In this document: piece by piece, positions 62,879 to 64,000 of the stretch | Layout: every line of letters begins with the position of its first letter | How positions within the stretch are numbered: the first letter of the stretch is position 1 | Source: Bolinopsis microptera | Lineage: Eukaryota > Ctenophora > Tentaculata > Lobata > Bolinopsidae | Assembly (NCBI RefSeq): GCF_026151205.1 | Contig: NC_087074.1 | Span: 18,799,240-18,863,239 of the forward strand | Length of the DNA stretch: 64,000 nucleotides | Direction of reading: 5' to 3' | The notes under the pieces: generated by a model | Told to the model about the DNA's origin: nothing | What the model saw: only the letters and a program-made list of their open reading frames with translations | Database searches by the model: none | Position numbers and translations under genes: made by a program

Positions 62879-64000
62879 CTATGGGGTTGTGAAAAGTGAA
62901 AATAGAGAAGAGAGAGTTTGCCATCTTATGCATGTTATAATATTAATCATGAGCATTCTTAAAAGATGGTTAATTTAGCATTAAAGATTCTAACTAGCAA
63001 TTCTGTATCATGTTCTTGAAAAAAATATATTCAGCGGCATTTCTGGAAGTTGACGTATTGATTGGACTATTAAAATACGTTGATGACAATAGTCCTATTA
63101 ATTACGGAGTTGAACTCGTAAGCCCGGAAGGTAAATGGCCGCTCAAGTACTCGTGAAATGACCCTAAATGAGCCTGAAAACGTCACGGAACACTCAGACA
63201 TGTCAAAAGCTCTGTTCCCAAACCTCATACGGTTATTCCCTATGTTGTAAGGACAACTACAGACAATATTATTATTGACAAGTGACAGCGATTTAGGGTT
63301 ATGATGGTTAATGCAGCTGTAACATGATTGGTAAATTGCAGTCACGAGTTTTGGTACGCCTCCAGATTTGTAGGTACGTAAGAAAACCAGCAGCCTAAAA
63401 GGTTTTATTGATCATATCAATAAAAGGTGGTAAATCTAAACTTTTGTTATCTAAAATTTATTAAAGGTGGTTATTTAACATTTGATGTACTCAGATATTA
63501 AATGATGAAGCTATAATTATAATTTATTGTATTAATTGTACTAATAAAAGTCAAACAACGAACGTATTTTCGTTGAAATTACGGTTAAAAATAAAATCAG
63601 CAGCTGAAAAACATCACTACCAGTCAGTGAAATATTACTCACTGTTATAAATATAATTAAACTATGATATAATTGATACATATTATGTACTGTTTTTCAC
63701 TGCATCAAAAATCTGGACCAAGATGCACACCAATGCACCAATGCACCACCGCACGGTGTACCGATGAATCAAAAAATATAGAATCAGTATTGAATATGTA
63801 TCAGACAGATCCCACAGTTTTTGTTTATTTAGATTACGCCAACTATAACTCAAGAGTATAGTTACTATTAAGTTCAAATAATTGAATATGTATAATCAAA
63901 TACAAAAAATGCTTAATATTCAATTTGTATAGGCACAGTATTGAATATACATCGGACAGATCCCACAGTTTTAGATTACGCCTACTGACTACTGACTACT
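62879..64000. other. Upstream flank of the second GPCR, gene-free
   Basis: No gene supported. A phrase (cagtattgaatatgtatcag / cagacagatcccacag and variants) recurs at about 63785-63820 and 63939-63975, with tttagattacgcc following in both, a diverged ~155-bp-period direct repeat that may run off the right edge. Confidence 0.5.

Noticed and set aside
1-64000. tRNA or rRNA genes
   Set aside because: I looked for B-box (GGTTCGANNCC) patterns and rRNA-like conserved stretches on both strands by eye and found none that I could support.

Overview
This 64-kb window is animal nuclear DNA. It has multi-exon genes with gt..ag introns, intronless rhodopsin-type GPCRs, a C2H2 zinc-finger gene, an intersectin-like RhoGEF, two full-length LINE retrotransposons and many minisatellites. 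The sequence is AT-rich and gene-sparse, with short TTAGGG-type interstitial repeats. The GPCR style (DRY replaced by an S-K-L-type sequence) and the R2/R4-type LINE suit an early-branching metazoan. A cnidarian is my best guess, but that is inference and the species is not identified.

Layout. 0-3 kb: intergenic, with an E-box/CRE array. 3.06-4.76 kb (+): a serine-rich, probably disordered protein carrying four copies of an N-V-A-V-x-V-N-T-P motif, not recognised. 4.8-15.7 kb: no gene seen; it holds a 537-bp tandem duplication, a perfect 144-bp inverted repeat and two minisatellites. 15.75-16.83 kb (+): GPCR. 16.8-25 kb: no gene seen except a LINE remnant (20.2 kb) and a higher-order minisatellite (21.8-22.2 kb). 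25.05-38.17 kb (+): multi-exon SH3-DH-PH-C2 gene resembling the C-terminal half of intersectin. 39-44 kb: a cluster of GC-rich, hairpin-bearing short repeats, including two copies of a 70-81-bp element, each flanked by its own 8-bp direct repeat. 44.8-46.7 kb: three orphan candidate exons. 47.1-52.1 kb (+): R2/R4-type LINE with an intact 1.1-kb-codon ORF. 52.15-57.4 kb (-): CR1/L2-type LINE with intact ORF1 and ORF2, tail-to-tail with the first. 57.54-58.90 kb (+): IRE1/RNase L-like pseudokinase followed, in a different frame, by a degenerate KEN nuclease domain. 60.44-61.57 kb (+): ten-finger C2H2 protein. 61.90-62.88 kb (-): a second GPCR, convergent with it.

How things relate. The host genes do not form an obvious pathway: two receptors, one Rho-family exchange factor, one IRE1/RNase L-type stress or RNA-decay-like protein, one probable transcription factor and one possible scaffold. 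Most of the unusual material is repetitive. The strongest candidates for something undescribed are: the mini-element with 8-bp target duplications in the 39-44 kb hairpin cluster; the four conserved hairpins with variable loops in the 3' region of the R2/R4-like LINE; and the kinase/KEN pair whose stop and start codons overlap.
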